Below are positions 1 through 6,573 of a stretch of 9,662 bases of DNA, piece after piece; the stretch's first letter is position 1, and every line of letters begins with the position of its first letter. The position numbers were made by a program, and so were the translations under genes. The notes under the pieces are model-generated. The model worked only from the letters and a program-made list of their open reading frames with translations, was not told the origin of the DNA and did no database searches. Source of the DNA: Aquifex sp. (GTDB taxonomy: Bacteria > Aquificota > Aquificia > Aquificales > Aquificaceae); the NCBI GenBank assembly GCA_015487405.1, contig WFPV01000066.1, positions 1 to 9,662 of the forward strand, read 5' to 3'.

Positions 1-144
1 AGAGTCAATAGAAACGAAGCTTTGCATTCCAAGCTAAGGGACAAGTTAGCAGCATTTAAGCGAAGGACTAAAGCCTTCTTCCGGTCTTTTCGCTCTCTCC
101 ATTATGCTCTCGCTCTTTTTACCTACTATCATCTATTTGGGTAA
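1..144 (+). CDS. Transposase-like protein, 3' end only (IS family unresolved)
   Basis: Seen: frame 1 is open from the first base of the window to a TAA at 142-144, giving 47 codons. The peptide begins RVNRNEALHSKLRDKL, continues AAFKRRTKAFFRSFRSL, and ends HYALALFTYYHLFG. Known: the pattern of a Glu, then an N/H-S-x-L-R-D-like stretch, then a K-R/K-T-K basic patch and a hydrophobic aromatic tail is typical of the C-terminal end of DDE transposases of IS1-like and related elements. The Glu at visible residue 6 could be the third catalytic acid. Inference: this is the 3' end of an insertion-sequence transposase whose body lies left of the window. It cannot be told from 47 residues whether the full gene is intact. 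Alternatives are a non-transposase basic protein or a chance open frame. The frame is short, but its composition looks protein-like. Confidence 0.45.
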   Translation, partial: RVNRNEALHSKLRDKLAAFKRRTKAFFRSFRSLHYALALFTYYHLFG

Positions 145-170
145 GAACCTCTTCTGGGCTATCCTTATAC

Positions 171-193
171 TTGACACAGCTCAGGTTTATAAT
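171..193 (+). promoter_or_regulatory. Candidate promoter for dnaG (perfect hexamers, abnormal spacing)
   Basis: A perfect TTGACA at 171-176 and a perfect TATAAT at 188-193 precede dnaG, but only 11 bases separate them, too short for one normal sigma-70 promoter. Either TATAAT works with a poor -35 (TTATAC at 165-170, 17-base spacer), or TTGACA works with TAAATT at 193-198 (16-base spacer). Both options put the transcription start within about ten bases of the dnaG start codon. Confidence 0.45.
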
Positions 194-208
194 AAATTCT
201 TTTGAGTG

Positions 209-1702
209 ATGTCCTCGGACATAGACGAGCTTCGGCGAGAAATAGATATAGTAGACGTTATATCCGAATACATCACCCTGGAAAGGGTAGGGTCTAATTA
301 CAGGGCTAACTGTCCCTTTCATCCCGATAGGACCCCTTCCTTCTACGTTTCTCCCAGTAAACAGATATTCAAGTGTTTTGGGTGCGGAGTTGGTGGAGAT
401 GCTATAAAATTCGTTTCCCTTTACGAGAACATATCTTACCTCGAGGCTGCCCTGGAGCTTGCAAAGAAGTACGGTAAATCTCTTAATATTCAGAAAATTA
501 GTAAGAATGAAAAGATTCTTATAGCCCTCGACCGTGTGGCAGATTTTTATATGGAAAGCCTTCATAAGAATGAGGAAGCGCTAGAGTATCTAAGAAAGAG
601 GGGGATAAGCGGAAGCACGCTGAAGAGATTCGGGATTGGGTTTTCTCCATCCAGTGAGGCGCTTGTAAACCTTCTGCGAAAAGAAGGACTCCTGGAAGAT
701 TATCTAAAAACGAAGAATATTATAAAAATAAACGAAGAAACTTACAGGGATTTGTTTTTAAAAAGGGTGATAGTTCCTATCCGAAACCCCTCGGGAAGAG
801 TTATAGGATTCGGAGGAAGACGTATAAGGGAAGATAGCTCTCCCAAGTATATAAACTCGCCGGATAGTGATGTATTTAAAAAAGGAAAGAATCTCTTTGG
901 GCTATTTGAAGCTAAGGACTACATAAAGGATGAAGGGTTTGCCGTTTTAGTAGAAGGCTACTTTGATGCTTTAAAACTGTTTTCCGAAGGAATAAAAAAT
1001 GTTGTAGCTCCTTTGGGAACAGCCCTTACGGAGGATCAGGCTCAACTCTTGTCTAGATACACGAAAACAGTCTACCTCCTTTACGATGGAGATACAGCCG
1101 GACGAAACGCTATGAACAGAGTTATCCCCATACTGCTCAAAGCCGGTTTGGAAGTTCATCCCGTTTATCTTCCGGAAGGACACGATCCTGACAGTTTTAT
1201 AGACGCCTTTGGCGTAAAGGAGTTAAAAAGTATAATAAAAAGCTCCCGTGAACTTTTTGAAAGCCTGTTAGAAAAAGCTTCTGAGAACCTGGAGAAGTAC
1301 ACAAAGGATTTTAGATACTTCCTTGGCTTTCTAAGAGATGACATTAAAAGAATAGCTCTTGCGGCAGAGTACGAAAAGCGTTATAAGGTGCCTGTGGAAA
1401 CCCTACTCCAACCTGTCAAACAAGAAAAGGTTAATAGCCTTCCATGGAACGTAAAAGTAGTTCTTAAGGGCTTTTACGAACTAAAGCCGAATATATCACC
1501 GGAAGAGCTCGAGCTTCCCGAGGATATAAAAGAGCTGTGCGAAAAAGCTATAAGGGGGGAGGCACACGAACTACCCGAAGAAGTGTTTGAGGTTAACGTG
1601 TCGGACTTGGAGAAGGTGTTTTGGAGTGTTCTTGATAAGCTTCAACAAAACTATAGAAAGCTAAGAAAAAAGAAAGGGGTTTTAAATAAATCTTTCAGGT
1701 GA
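209..1702 (+). CDS. dnaG: DNA primase DnaG
   Basis: DnaG makes the short RNA primers for leading- and lagging-strand synthesis at the fork and is recruited by DnaB. Numbering from ATG 209, the CHC2-type zinc ribbon uses C35, H38, C56 and C59. The RNA polymerase core has its basic segment near 186-205 and an invariant KYINSPDSD motif. The TOPRIM metal site shows E249 (VEGYFDAL), D293 and D295 (YDGDTAGR), followed by HDPD near 325. The protein is 497 residues, against about 580 in E. coli, and the shortfall lies in the C-terminal helicase-binding region (about 405-497). A GTG at 206 directly follows an in-frame TGA and could be an alternative start one codon earlier. ATG is preferred because related primases begin MSSDIDEL-like. 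There is no Shine-Dalgarno sequence, so translation may be near-leaderless. The stop codon lies inside the rpoD ribosome binding site. Confidence 0.97.
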   Translation: MSSDIDELRREIDIVDVISEYITLERVGSNYRANCPFHPDRTPSFYVSPSKQIFKCFGCGVGGDAIKFVSLYENISYLEAALELAKKYGKSLNIQKISKNEKILIALDRVADFYMESLHKNEEALEYLRKRGISGSTLKRFGIGFSPSSEALVNLLRKEGLLEDYLKTKNIIKINEETYRDLFLKRVIVPIRNPSGRVIGFGGRRIREDSSPKYINSPDSDVFKKGKNLFGLFEAKDYIKDEGFAVLVEGYFDALKLFSEGIKNVVAPLGTALTEDQAQLLSRYTKTVYLLYDGDTAGRNAMNRVIPILLKAGLEVHPVYLPEGHDPDSFIDAFGVKELKSIIKSSRELFESLLEKASENLEKYTKDFRYFLGFLRDDIKRIALAAEYEKRYKVPVETLLQPVKQEKVNSLPWNVKVVLKGFYELKPNISPEELELPEDIKELCEKAIRGEAHELPEEVFEVNVSDLEKVFWSVLDKLQQNYRKLRKKKGVLNKSFR

Positions 1703-1709
1703 AGGAGGT
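1701..1709 (+). promoter_or_regulatory. Strong ribosome binding site of rpoD, overlapping dnaG stop
   Basis: GAAGGAGGT lies six bases before the rpoD ATG at 1716, and its first two bases are the last two of the dnaG TGA (1700-1702). Ribosomes finishing dnaG therefore end on the rpoD binding site, which suggests translational coupling of primase and sigma factor. Confidence 0.85.
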
Positions 1710-1715
1710 AAGGAA

Positions 1716-3428
1716 ATGCTGGAAAGGGAAAGCGTGAGACAACTGGTAGAGATAGGTAAGGAAAAAGGCTATCTTACTTACGACGAAATTAATGAAATTC
1801 TTGAAGAGGATTTCGTTGAGTCTGAACACTTTGAGGAGATTATGGATTATCTCCAGAGTATGAATATTCAAGTTGTTGAAAGTGAAGAAGAACTTGAAGA
1901 ACAAGAGGACGATGAATCCATAGTGTCCACTTCTTCCTTCACCGCATCTGGCAGAGACGGGGACCCCGTAAAGCTTTATCTGCGCGAAATGGGAAAGATA
2001 CCCCTTCTGAAGAGGGAGGAGGAGATATACTACGCCCAGCAGATAGAAATAGGCAGAAAGATAATGAGAAGAGGTTTAATGAGAACTTCTTTCTTAGTGG
2101 ACAAAATACTGGACGACTGGGCACGTCTCTGTAACGGAAAGGCAAAGATACACGAAGTTATGGACCTGGTAGAATACGAGAACGAAAAAGATTTTGAGGA
2201 GCGTTTTGACGAGTTTGAAAGGTACTTTATAGAAAAAGGTTATGAGCTTGCCAAGGCCTACGTAAAACTCTTGGAAGTAAGGGAAAGATTTCTCGAAAAT
2301 CCTACACCAGAAAATAAGAAGGAGTATCTCTACACCCACGCAAGGCTCAATAAGATTATCAAGGAGATGAAGATAAAGTATGCTAAGTTTGAACGCGTAG
2401 CGGAAGAGATTCTAAAGATATTCAAGGAGTATCAGAGAAAGAGAAAAGAGCTGAACTCCAGGGTTAGAAAGCTAAGGTCCATACACAGGGATCTGGATTA
2501 CTTAGTGAATAACTACTTGAATGACGAGGAAATACAGAAGAAGGTAAAGGAGGCGGGACTTTCTTTTGAGAAGTTTACTACGCTGATAAATGAATACGTA
2601 AACCTTAAAAGGGAAGTAAATCGCCTAGAACGACTGATGGGAATTTACCCCATAGAAGAGATACCGAAGGTAATGAAGATAATAGAGCAAGGAAGACAAA
2701 AGGTTGTAAAGGCAAAACAGATAATGATTCAGTCGAACCTAAGATTGGTCGTTTCCATCGCTAAGAAATACGTTAACAGAGGACTTCACTTCTTAGACCT
2801 CATTCAGGAAGGAAACATAGGTCTTATGAAGGCCGTTGATAAGTACGACTACAGGAAGGGGTACAAGTTCTCCACCTACGCAACCTGGTGGATAAGGCAG
2901 GCGATAACCCGTGCCATAGCTGACCAGGCGAGGACCATAAGAATTCCCGTCCACATGATAGAGACCATAAACAAGATAATCAAAGCTTCCAAGAAGCTCT
3001 TCCAAGAAAATGGAAGGGAGCCAACCCCCGAAGAGGTAGCAGAGTACTTGGACATGCCTGTGGACAAGGTCAGAAAGGTTATGAAATTCTCCCAAGAGCC
3101 CATATCCCTTGAAACACCTATAGGTGATGATGACGACACCTTCCTGAAGGACTTTATAGAAGACAAGTCCATCCCAAATCCTGAGGAGATAGTTACGAGA
3201 AAGCTCCTCAGGGAGCAGCTCGAAAAAGTTCTTCAAACGCTTTCGGAGAAAGAGAGAGAGATTTTAATGTACAGATACGGACTTGTGGATGAAACCGAAT
3301 ACACCCTTGAGCAGGTAGGAAAGATGTTCAACGTAACGAGGGAAAGGATAAGACAGATAGAAAACAAAGCCCTTAGAAAACTCAGACACCCCTCGAGGGC
3401 TAAATACCTCAAGGACTTTGAGTTCTGA
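1716..3428 (+). CDS. rpoD: RNA polymerase primary sigma factor RpoD (sigma-70/sigma-A)
   Basis: This is the housekeeping sigma factor that directs RNA polymerase to -35/-10 promoters. Seen in 570 residues: an N-terminal region 1.1-like helical segment (about 1-55) with a strongly acidic linker (about 55-68), then region 1.2 beginning DPVKLYLREMG (83-93). A long, charged, helical non-conserved region follows (about 115-330). Region 2 starts near 334 (NLRLVVSIAKKYVNRGL, then DLIQEGNIGLMKAVDKYDY) and carries the -10 recognition and melting segment FSTYATWWIRQAI (385-397). Region 3 covers roughly 412-495. Region 4 includes the -35 reading helix-turn-helix (LEQVGKMFNVTRERIRQIE, 531-549). The large non-conserved region is of the size seen in proteobacterial sigma-70 rather than the compact Gram-positive sigma-A. 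Preceded by a strong ribosome binding site, 13 bases after dnaG. Its 3' end overlaps trmD by 11 bases. Confidence 0.98.
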   Translation: MLERESVRQLVEIGKEKGYLTYDEINEILEEDFVESEHFEEIMDYLQSMNIQVVESEEELEEQEDDESIVSTSSFTASGRDGDPVKLYLREMGKIPLLKREEEIYYAQQIEIGRKIMRRGLMRTSFLVDKILDDWARLCNGKAKIHEVMDLVEYENEKDFEERFDEFERYFIEKGYELAKAYVKLLEVRERFLENPTPENKKEYLYTHARLNKIIKEMKIKYAKFERVAEEILKIFKEYQRKRKELNSRVRKLRSIHRDLDYLVNNYLNDEEIQKKVKEAGLSFEKFTTLINEYVNLKREVNRLERLMGIYPIEEIPKVMKIIEQGRQKVVKAKQIMIQSNLRLVVSIAKKYVNRGLHFLDLIQEGNIGLMKAVDKYDYRKGYKFSTYATWWIRQAITRAIADQARTIRIPVHMIETINKIIKASKKLFQENGREPTPEEVAEYLDMPVDKVRKVMKFSQEPISLETPIGDDDDTFLKDFIEDKSIPNPEEIVTRKLLREQLEKVLQTLSEKEREILMYRYGLVDETEYTLEQVGKMFNVTRERIRQIENKALRKLRHPSRAKYLKDFEF

Positions 3429-4191
3429 GCCTCTCTCTTTCTTCGTTCTCACTATATTTCCCAAGATTATTGAATGTTATATAGAGTACGGTATAGTTCG
3501 TCAAGCCATAAAGAAAGGAAAACTTTCCGTTCGTGCCATTGACCTGCGTTCTTTTGCACCTAAGGGACAGGTGGACGATGTTCCGTACGGCGGATTTCCC
3601 GGAATGGTTTTAAAACCGGAACCCATCTTTGAGGCTTACGATTATATCGTCGAAAATTACGGCAAGCCTTACGTGTTAATCACCGAACCCTGGGGAAGGG
3701 TAATAAACCAAGAATATCTAAAAGAACTTTCACAAAAAGAAAGGATAATGATTATCTGCGGGCGGTACGAGGGTGTGGATGAAAGGGTAAAGAGCATAGT
3801 TGACGAAGAAGTTTCCCTGGGAGACTTTATCCTTTCGGGGGGAGAACTCGTAGCTCTTGTTTTGATAGACGGGGTGGCAAGGTTACTTCCGGGAGTTCTG
3901 AGTGAACCCCGGAGCTTAGAGGAAGATAGCTTCTCCAACAGGTGGCTGGGCTACCCCGTGTACACAAGACCACGCGAATATAGGGGAATGAAAGTACCCG
4001 AAGAGCTTCTTTCCGGTAATCATAAGCTGATTGAACTGTGGCAGCTTTGGCATAGGATAGAAAATACTTTAAAGAAGAGACCCGATAAGGTTCCTAAAGA
4101 CTTGACAGAAATAGAAAAAGATATTTTAAATAGTATATTATCCGGATTGAGTTTCAAGGAATGGGTGAAAAAGCGTCTCAATTCTCTTTAG
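3418..4191 (+). CDS. trmD: tRNA (guanine-N1-)-methyltransferase TrmD (m1G37)
   Basis: TrmD methylates N1 of G37 beside the anticodon, using S-adenosylmethionine, to prevent +1 frameshifting. It belongs to the SPOUT class with a trefoil knot. Seen in 257 residues: FFVLTIFP near the N-terminus, PYGGFPGMVLKPEP (56-69), ITEPWG (88-93), and the knot and cofactor region IICGRYEGVDERV (112-124) and EVSLGDFILSGGELV (131-145). R155 in VARLLPGVL and D170 in EEDSFSNRW match the catalytic Arg and Asp of E. coli TrmD. YTRPREYRGM and LLSGNHKLIELW complete the family signature. The start is a TTG at 3418 inside the end of rpoD. No ATG or GTG lies between it and the conserved FVLTIFP, so a later start would remove the first beta strand. 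AAGGA at 3411-3415 is only two bases from the TTG, so initiation probably depends on coupling to rpoD translation. Confidence 0.96.
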   Translation: MSSEPLSFFVLTIFPKIIECYIEYGIVRQAIKKGKLSVRAIDLRSFAPKGQVDDVPYGGFPGMVLKPEPIFEAYDYIVENYGKPYVLITEPWGRVINQEYLKELSQKERIMIICGRYEGVDERVKSIVDEEVSLGDFILSGGELVALVLIDGVARLLPGVLSEPRSLEEDSFSNRWLGYPVYTRPREYRGMKVPEELLSGNHKLIELWQLWHRIENTLKKRPDKVPKDLTEIEKDILNSILSGLSFKEWVKKRLNSL

Positions 4192-4196
4192 AATTC

Positions 4197-4225
4197 TTGA
4201 ACTCTTCTCCTTTCTCACCTATAAT
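4197..4225 (+). promoter_or_regulatory. Sigma-70-type promoter of rpsA
   Basis: TTGAAC at 4197-4202 and TATAAT at 4220-4225 are separated by exactly 17 bases, in the 57-base gap between trmD and rpsA. Transcription would begin near 4232, giving a leader of about 17 bases with the ribosome binding site inside it. This is one of the two best promoters in the window and marks the start of an rpsA-HU-ridA-dnaB transcription unit. Confidence 0.8.
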
Positions 4226-4237
4226 AAATAAATCTTC

Positions 4238-4242
4238 GGAGG
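4238..4242 (+). promoter_or_regulatory. Ribosome binding site of rpsA
   Basis: GGAGG sits six bases before the rpsA ATG at 4249 and fixes that start. A clear Shine-Dalgarno sequence on an S1 gene is of note because rpsA of E. coli lacks one and is autoregulated through that feature. Confidence 0.75.
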
Positions 4243-4248
4243 CAGTTA

Positions 4249-5868
4249 ATGAACGAATTTGAAAAACTCCTGGAGGAAGCCTTAGCCCTTCCGGAAGAAG
4301 GATTCCGTAAAGGCCAAGTTGTAAAAGGTAAGGTAGTTAAAGTTTCCGGAGATACAGTCTTTGTCGATATAGGTTACAAAACGGAAGCAGTTATCTCCCG
4401 TGAAGAAGTGCCCGATGTGAAGGAAGGGGATGAAATAGAAGCCGTCGTAATAAGGTTCTCCCCCAGAATCCCTAACCCCTTACTTTCAAGAAAACCCTTA
4501 GAGGAACAGAAGGAACTCCAGAAGCTCCATCAGGCTTTCCTCGAGAAGAAGAGTGTTGCCGGAAAAGTAGAGAGAAAGGTAAGGGGCGGCTTTATTATAG
4601 ATTTCGAAGGAATAAAGGCTTTCCTCCCACTTTCCGAAACCGGAAAAAAGATAAAGGAAGGACAAGTTTTAGACCTCAAGATTTTAGACCTAAGGCTGGA
4701 CGGAAAGAAACCAAAGATAGTCGTCTCCCACAAGGCACACCTTGAAGAAGAAAGGGAAAAACTCAGGAAGAAACTCCTCGAAAGCCTCAAACCCGGAGAT
4801 GTTGTGGAAGGAAAAGTTGTAAAGGTAGACACCAATAAAGGAGTTACTCTGATAATAGACGGTGTCCTCAGAGCTTTCCTCCCCAAAGAAGAGCTTTCCT
4901 GGGGAAGGGATAAGAATCCCTACAACTACACTGATGTAGGGGAAAAGCTCAAGGTAAAGGTAAAGAGAGTAGATAAAAATAAGGAGTTCATTATCGTATC
5001 CCTCAGAGAGCTCAAGGGCAATCCTTGGGAGAAATTCCTCCAGGAACACAAAGAGGGAGATATCCTAGAAGGAAAGGTCGTTACTACAACTCCCCGCGGG
5101 CTTGTCGTTGAGCTTGCAGAAGGAGTTGAAGGCTTTGTTCCTGAAGAAGAAATATCCTGGGAAGGAAAACCCGAAATAAAGAAGGGAGATATTGTAAAGG
5201 TAAAGATACTGAAGATAGAGCCAAAGAGAAGAAGACTCATTCTCAGTATAAAGAGAACGCAGCCGAGACCTTGGGAAGAATACCTGCAAAAGCACCCTGT
5301 AGGTTCTAAGGTCCTAGGAAAGGTTCTAAAGATTGAGGGTAGTAGAGCTATAGTGGATCTGGGTGAAGGTATAAAAGGAATAATTCACAGGAGCGACCTT
5401 TCCTGGACGAAACCGAGGAGAGTAGAAGAAGTATTAAAGGAAGGCGAGGAAAGAGAGTTTGCAGTTCTCGGTCTGGAAGGAAAGTACGTAAAACTCGGTA
5501 TAAAGCAGCTTACGGAGAATCCGTGGGAAAAAGTAAAAGAGAAGTACAAAGTCGGAGACGTCGTAAAGCTCCGCGTGAAAGAGCTCGCTCCATTCGGAGC
5601 ATTCTTGGAGTTGCCTGAAAGAGTAGAAGGCCTCTTACCCTTCTCGGAAGTTCCCAAGCATATAAGAATTAGGAAAGACCAAGAGTACGAGGTCAAGATA
5701 ATAGACCTTAATCCCAAGGAAGGAAAGATAACCTTCAGTATAAACGCACTTATGGAAGAAAAACCGAAAGATGAAGGAAAAGAGGAAGCTGCTGCTGTTG
5801 TAACCAGCGCTTCTTCCAGCGGGGGCTTCAAACTCGGAGAGATACTAAAGAAAAAGTGGAAGATGTAG
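4249..5868 (+). CDS. rpsA: 30S ribosomal protein S1 (six S1/OB-fold domains)
   Basis: S1 binds mRNA near the start codon and helps load structured or weakly SD-led messages on the 30S subunit. Six S1 repeats are visible in 539 residues, at roughly 22-80, 102-162, 183-254, 269-336, 351-420 and 434-500. Each opens with a G-x-V-x-G-x-V-like strand (KGQVVKGKVV, GDVVEGKVV, GDILEGKVV, GSKVLGKVL, GDVVKLRV). Repeats 3-6 are joined by the S1-protein linker motif NPWEKF / RPWEEYL / NPWEKV (258, 340 and 424). Repeats 1 and 2 are more divergent, as expected for the ribosome-docking half of S1. An Ala/Ser-rich linker leads to a conserved-looking tail, LGEILKKKW. The length is close to the 557 residues of E. 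coli S1. It has its own promoter and ribosome binding site and probably leads the downstream HU, ridA and dnaB genes. Confidence 0.95.
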   Translation: MNEFEKLLEEALALPEEGFRKGQVVKGKVVKVSGDTVFVDIGYKTEAVISREEVPDVKEGDEIEAVVIRFSPRIPNPLLSRKPLEEQKELQKLHQAFLEKKSVAGKVERKVRGGFIIDFEGIKAFLPLSETGKKIKEGQVLDLKILDLRLDGKKPKIVVSHKAHLEEEREKLRKKLLESLKPGDVVEGKVVKVDTNKGVTLIIDGVLRAFLPKEELSWGRDKNPYNYTDVGEKLKVKVKRVDKNKEFIIVSLRELKGNPWEKFLQEHKEGDILEGKVVTTTPRGLVVELAEGVEGFVPEEEISWEGKPEIKKGDIVKVKILKIEPKRRRLILSIKRTQPRPWEEYLQKHPVGSKVLGKVLKIEGSRAIVDLGEGIKGIIHRSDLSWTKPRRVEEVLKEGEEREFAVLGLEGKYVKLGIKQLTENPWEKVKEKYKVGDVVKLRVKELAPFGAFLELPERVEGLLPFSEVPKHIRIRKDQEYEVKIIDLNPKEGKITFSINALMEEKPKDEGKEEAAAVVTSASSSGGFKLGEILKKKWKM

Positions 5869-5881
5869 CCCCTTTGCTCCT

Positions 5882-5887
5882 TATAAT
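5882..5887 (+). promoter_or_regulatory. Candidate -10 box upstream of the HU gene
   Basis: A perfect TATAAT lies eight bases before the HU-like ATG, in the 27-base gap after rpsA. No acceptable -35 is present 16-18 bases upstream (GAAGAT at 5859-5864). If it is used, transcription would start almost at the ATG, giving a leaderless message. This would fit the absence of a Shine-Dalgarno sequence there. Confidence 0.35.
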
Positions 5888-5895
5888 TATTCCTT

Positions 5896-6183
5896 ATGAA
5901 TAAAAAGCAGCTCTCCAGAAAAATCTACGAAAAAGTAAAGGGTACACGCCCAGATACGAGCAGAAAGGAAGTTTACGAATGTGTGGTAGAGCTTTTCAAG
6001 ATAATTCAAGAAGCACTTCTGGACGGGGAAAAGGTAAAGGTTTCGGGATTCGGGACCCTTATGGTGAAAACCAGAAAACCAAAGAAGGGAATGAACATAA
6101 GGGAAGGAAAAGTTATCAACGTTCCTGAACGCAAAGTTGTGGTTTTTAAACCTAGTAAGAGTTTCATAAAGGTAGGAAAATGA
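5896..6183 (+). CDS. hup: HU/IHF-family DNA-binding protein (variant arm tip)
   Basis: This is a nucleoid protein that would act as a dimer to bend and compact DNA. The 95 residues match the HU/IHF fold: an N-terminal helical pair (NKKQLSRKIYEK through FKIIQEALLDGEKV), the signature VSGFGTLMVKTRKPKKG (49-65), then the beta-ribbon arm and the closing VVVFKPSKSF. At the arm tip, where HU and IHF normally read R-N-P-x-T-G, this protein reads M-N-I-R-E-G, with Ile at position 68 (codon ATA, 6097-6099). The missing Pro is the residue known to intercalate and kink DNA, so bending may be weaker or different. The family name is sure; assignment to HU rather than IHF alpha or beta is not. There is no Shine-Dalgarno sequence. 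The stop overlaps the ridA start (ATGA). Confidence 0.93.
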   Translation: MNKKQLSRKIYEKVKGTRPDTSRKEVYECVVELFKIIQEALLDGEKVKVSGFGTLMVKTRKPKKGMNIREGKVINVPERKVVVFKPSKSFIKVGK

Positions 6184-6563
6184 AAAGGGAAATAAAAACT
6201 AGCGATGCACCGAAACCTGTGGGACCCTACTCCCAAGCTGTTGAAGCCGGGGGTTTTTTATTTCTTTCGGGGCAAATAGGTATAGACCCTTCTACTAACG
6301 AGCTCGTTGACGGTTTTAAGAACCAAGTTATTCAGATATTTAAGAATATTGATGCGATTTTAAGAGAAGCAGGTTATGCGCGGGGAAACGTAGTTAAGGT
6401 TGTCGTATACGTAACCGATATAGCCAAGTTTAAGGAGTTAAACGAAGTTTACGAGGATTTCTTTAAAGGCGTAGATGTAAAACCCGCACGTGTAACCGTA
6501 GGTGTAAAGGAACTGCCCTTAGGTGCTGAAGTAGAAATAGAAGTGGTAGCCCACAGGGAATAA
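6180..6563 (+). CDS. ridA: RidA family 2-iminobutanoate/2-iminopropanoate deaminase
   Basis: RidA proteins (YjgF/YER057c/UK114 family) are small cytosolic trimers that hydrolyse reactive enamines and imines released by PLP enzymes such as threonine dehydratase, protecting PLP enzymes from damage. In 127 residues, typical for the family, the diagnostic features are APKPVGPYSQAV (10-21, with the conserved Tyr17), LFLSGQIGIDP (27-37), and KPARVTVGVKELPLGAEVEIE (101-121). The last holds the substrate carboxylate-binding Arg (R104) and the conserved Glu (E119). This pattern supports the active deaminase subfamily rather than a divergent YjgF-like protein. It overlaps the HU stop by four bases (ATGA), so it is translationally coupled. 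A weak SD-like AAAGGTAGG is present at 6168-6176. No functional link to the replication genes around it is evident, and it is likely carried along in the operon. Confidence 0.94.
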   Translation: MKREIKTSDAPKPVGPYSQAVEAGGFLFLSGQIGIDPSTNELVDGFKNQVIQIFKNIDAILREAGYARGNVVKVVVYVTDIAKFKELNEVYEDFFKGVDVKPARVTVGVKELPLGAEVEIEVVAHRE

Positions 6564-6573
6564 ATTTTTAATA

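Noticed and set aside
119..565. 148-codon open frame on the minus strand over the start of dnaG
   Set aside because: It lies opposite the dnaG zinc-ribbon region, where all conserved motifs are on the + strand. It has no ribosome binding site and no recognisable protein features.
1632..1657. Internal promoter for rpoD at the end of dnaG (TTGATA and TATAGA)
   Set aside because: The spacing is 14 bases, outside the usual range, and the strong coupling signal at the dnaG stop explains rpoD expression without it.
2793..3236. 147-codon open frame on the minus strand inside rpoD
   Set aside because: It is antisense to sigma regions 2-4, which are fully conserved. It is a by-product of codon bias on the + strand.
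5020..5540. Repeated NPWEKF-like motifs in rpsA as possible DNA repeats
   Set aside because: They are protein-level linker repeats of S1 domains. The nucleotide copies have diverged and no tandem DNA repeat is present.
5385..5831. 148-codon open frame on the minus strand inside rpsA
   Set aside because: Its Ser/Pro/Phe-rich low-complexity translation is the complement of the Lys/Glu-rich S1 repeats, with no independent start signal.
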